DNA of 5,685 bases, taken from NCBI GenBank assembly GCA_959608595.1, contig CAUHTB010000060.1:1-5685 (forward strand). The letters run 5' to 3'. Shown here in pieces: positions 5,542-5,685 of the stretch (position 1 is the first letter of the stretch; each line of letters begins with the position of its first letter). The translations under genes and the position numbers were made by a program. The DNA comes from an uncultured Veillonella sp. GTDB taxonomy: Bacteria; Bacillota; Negativicutes; Veillonellales; Veillonellaceae. The notes under the pieces were generated by a model. That model was not told where the DNA came from. It made no database searches and saw only the letters and a program-made list of their open reading frames with translations.

Positions 5542-5685
5542 ATGTATCAAATTAATCAGCTGTCTTTTTCTTATGAAACCAAAGAAGTGTTAAAGAATAT
5601 TTCTGTAACATTTCCTACCAATAAAATAACAGCCATAATTGGACCAAATGGATGTGGTAAGTCTACGCTACTTAGCCATCTATAT
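5542..5685 (+). CDS. ABC transporter ATP-binding protein, FepC/FecE type (N-terminus, partial)
   Basis: The first 48 codons are present; the rest lies beyond the window. The Walker A motif GPNGCGKST is at residues 34-42, with the catalytic lysine Lys40, and Tyr11 sits where the A-loop aromatic residue stacks on adenine. The pattern LSFSYETKEVLKNISVTF before it is typical of importers of iron complexes and B12. AGGAG (5532-5536) lies five bases before the ATG, and the gene follows the permease stop by 26 bp, so the two are one transcript. It would power the permease just upstream by ATP hydrolysis on the cytoplasmic face. Confidence 0.9.
   Translation, partial: MYQINQLSFSYETKEVLKNISVTFPTNKITAIIGPNGCGKSTLLSHLY

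Overview
The window suggests a low-GC diderm Firmicute of the class Negativicutes, most likely Veillonella or a close relative. The genes have strong Gram-positive-type AGGAGG ribosome binding sites and very AT-rich intergenic DNA. One gene also looks like the start of an outer-membrane TonB-dependent receptor, which only an organism with an outer membrane would use. The genus is an inference from these features; I could not run a search.

Layout from left to right. Bases 1-138 (minus strand) hold the first 46 codons of a secreted protein, probably a TonB-dependent receptor. Its 272-bp upstream region carries a candidate Fur box, a 12-bp perfect inverted repeat and three copies of an AAGATACA-type motif. 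Bases 411-1301 (minus) encode an AraC-family regulator resembling the PchR-type siderophore regulators. Its own promoter also overlaps a Fur-like half site. Bases 1302-1603 hold that promoter and a hairpin terminator serving the operon to its right. Bases 1604-4150 (minus) are a compact four-gene operon in the order PTS IIA, IIB, IIC (UlaA family), then a DUF454 inner-membrane protein. The genes are tightly spaced or overlapping and run from one good sigma-A-type promoter at 4188-4215. Bases 4151-4507 are a divergent AT-rich intergenic region. From 4508 (plus) runs a FecCD-family metal-chelate permease, followed after 26 bp by the first 48 codons of its ABC ATPase, cut by the window end.

Two functional themes are interleaved. 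The receptor, the PchR-like regulator and the FecCD permease with its ATPase fit one iron-complex (siderophore or heme) uptake pathway: outer-membrane capture, transcriptional control and inner-membrane import. Between them sits an ascorbate-type PTS importer with no sugar-acid catabolic genes in view. The most useful observations are in the control regions: candidate Fur boxes placed on the core promoters of the receptor and regulator genes, a repeated motif upstream of the receptor that could be the AraC-family operator, and a duplicated promoter core in front of the permease.
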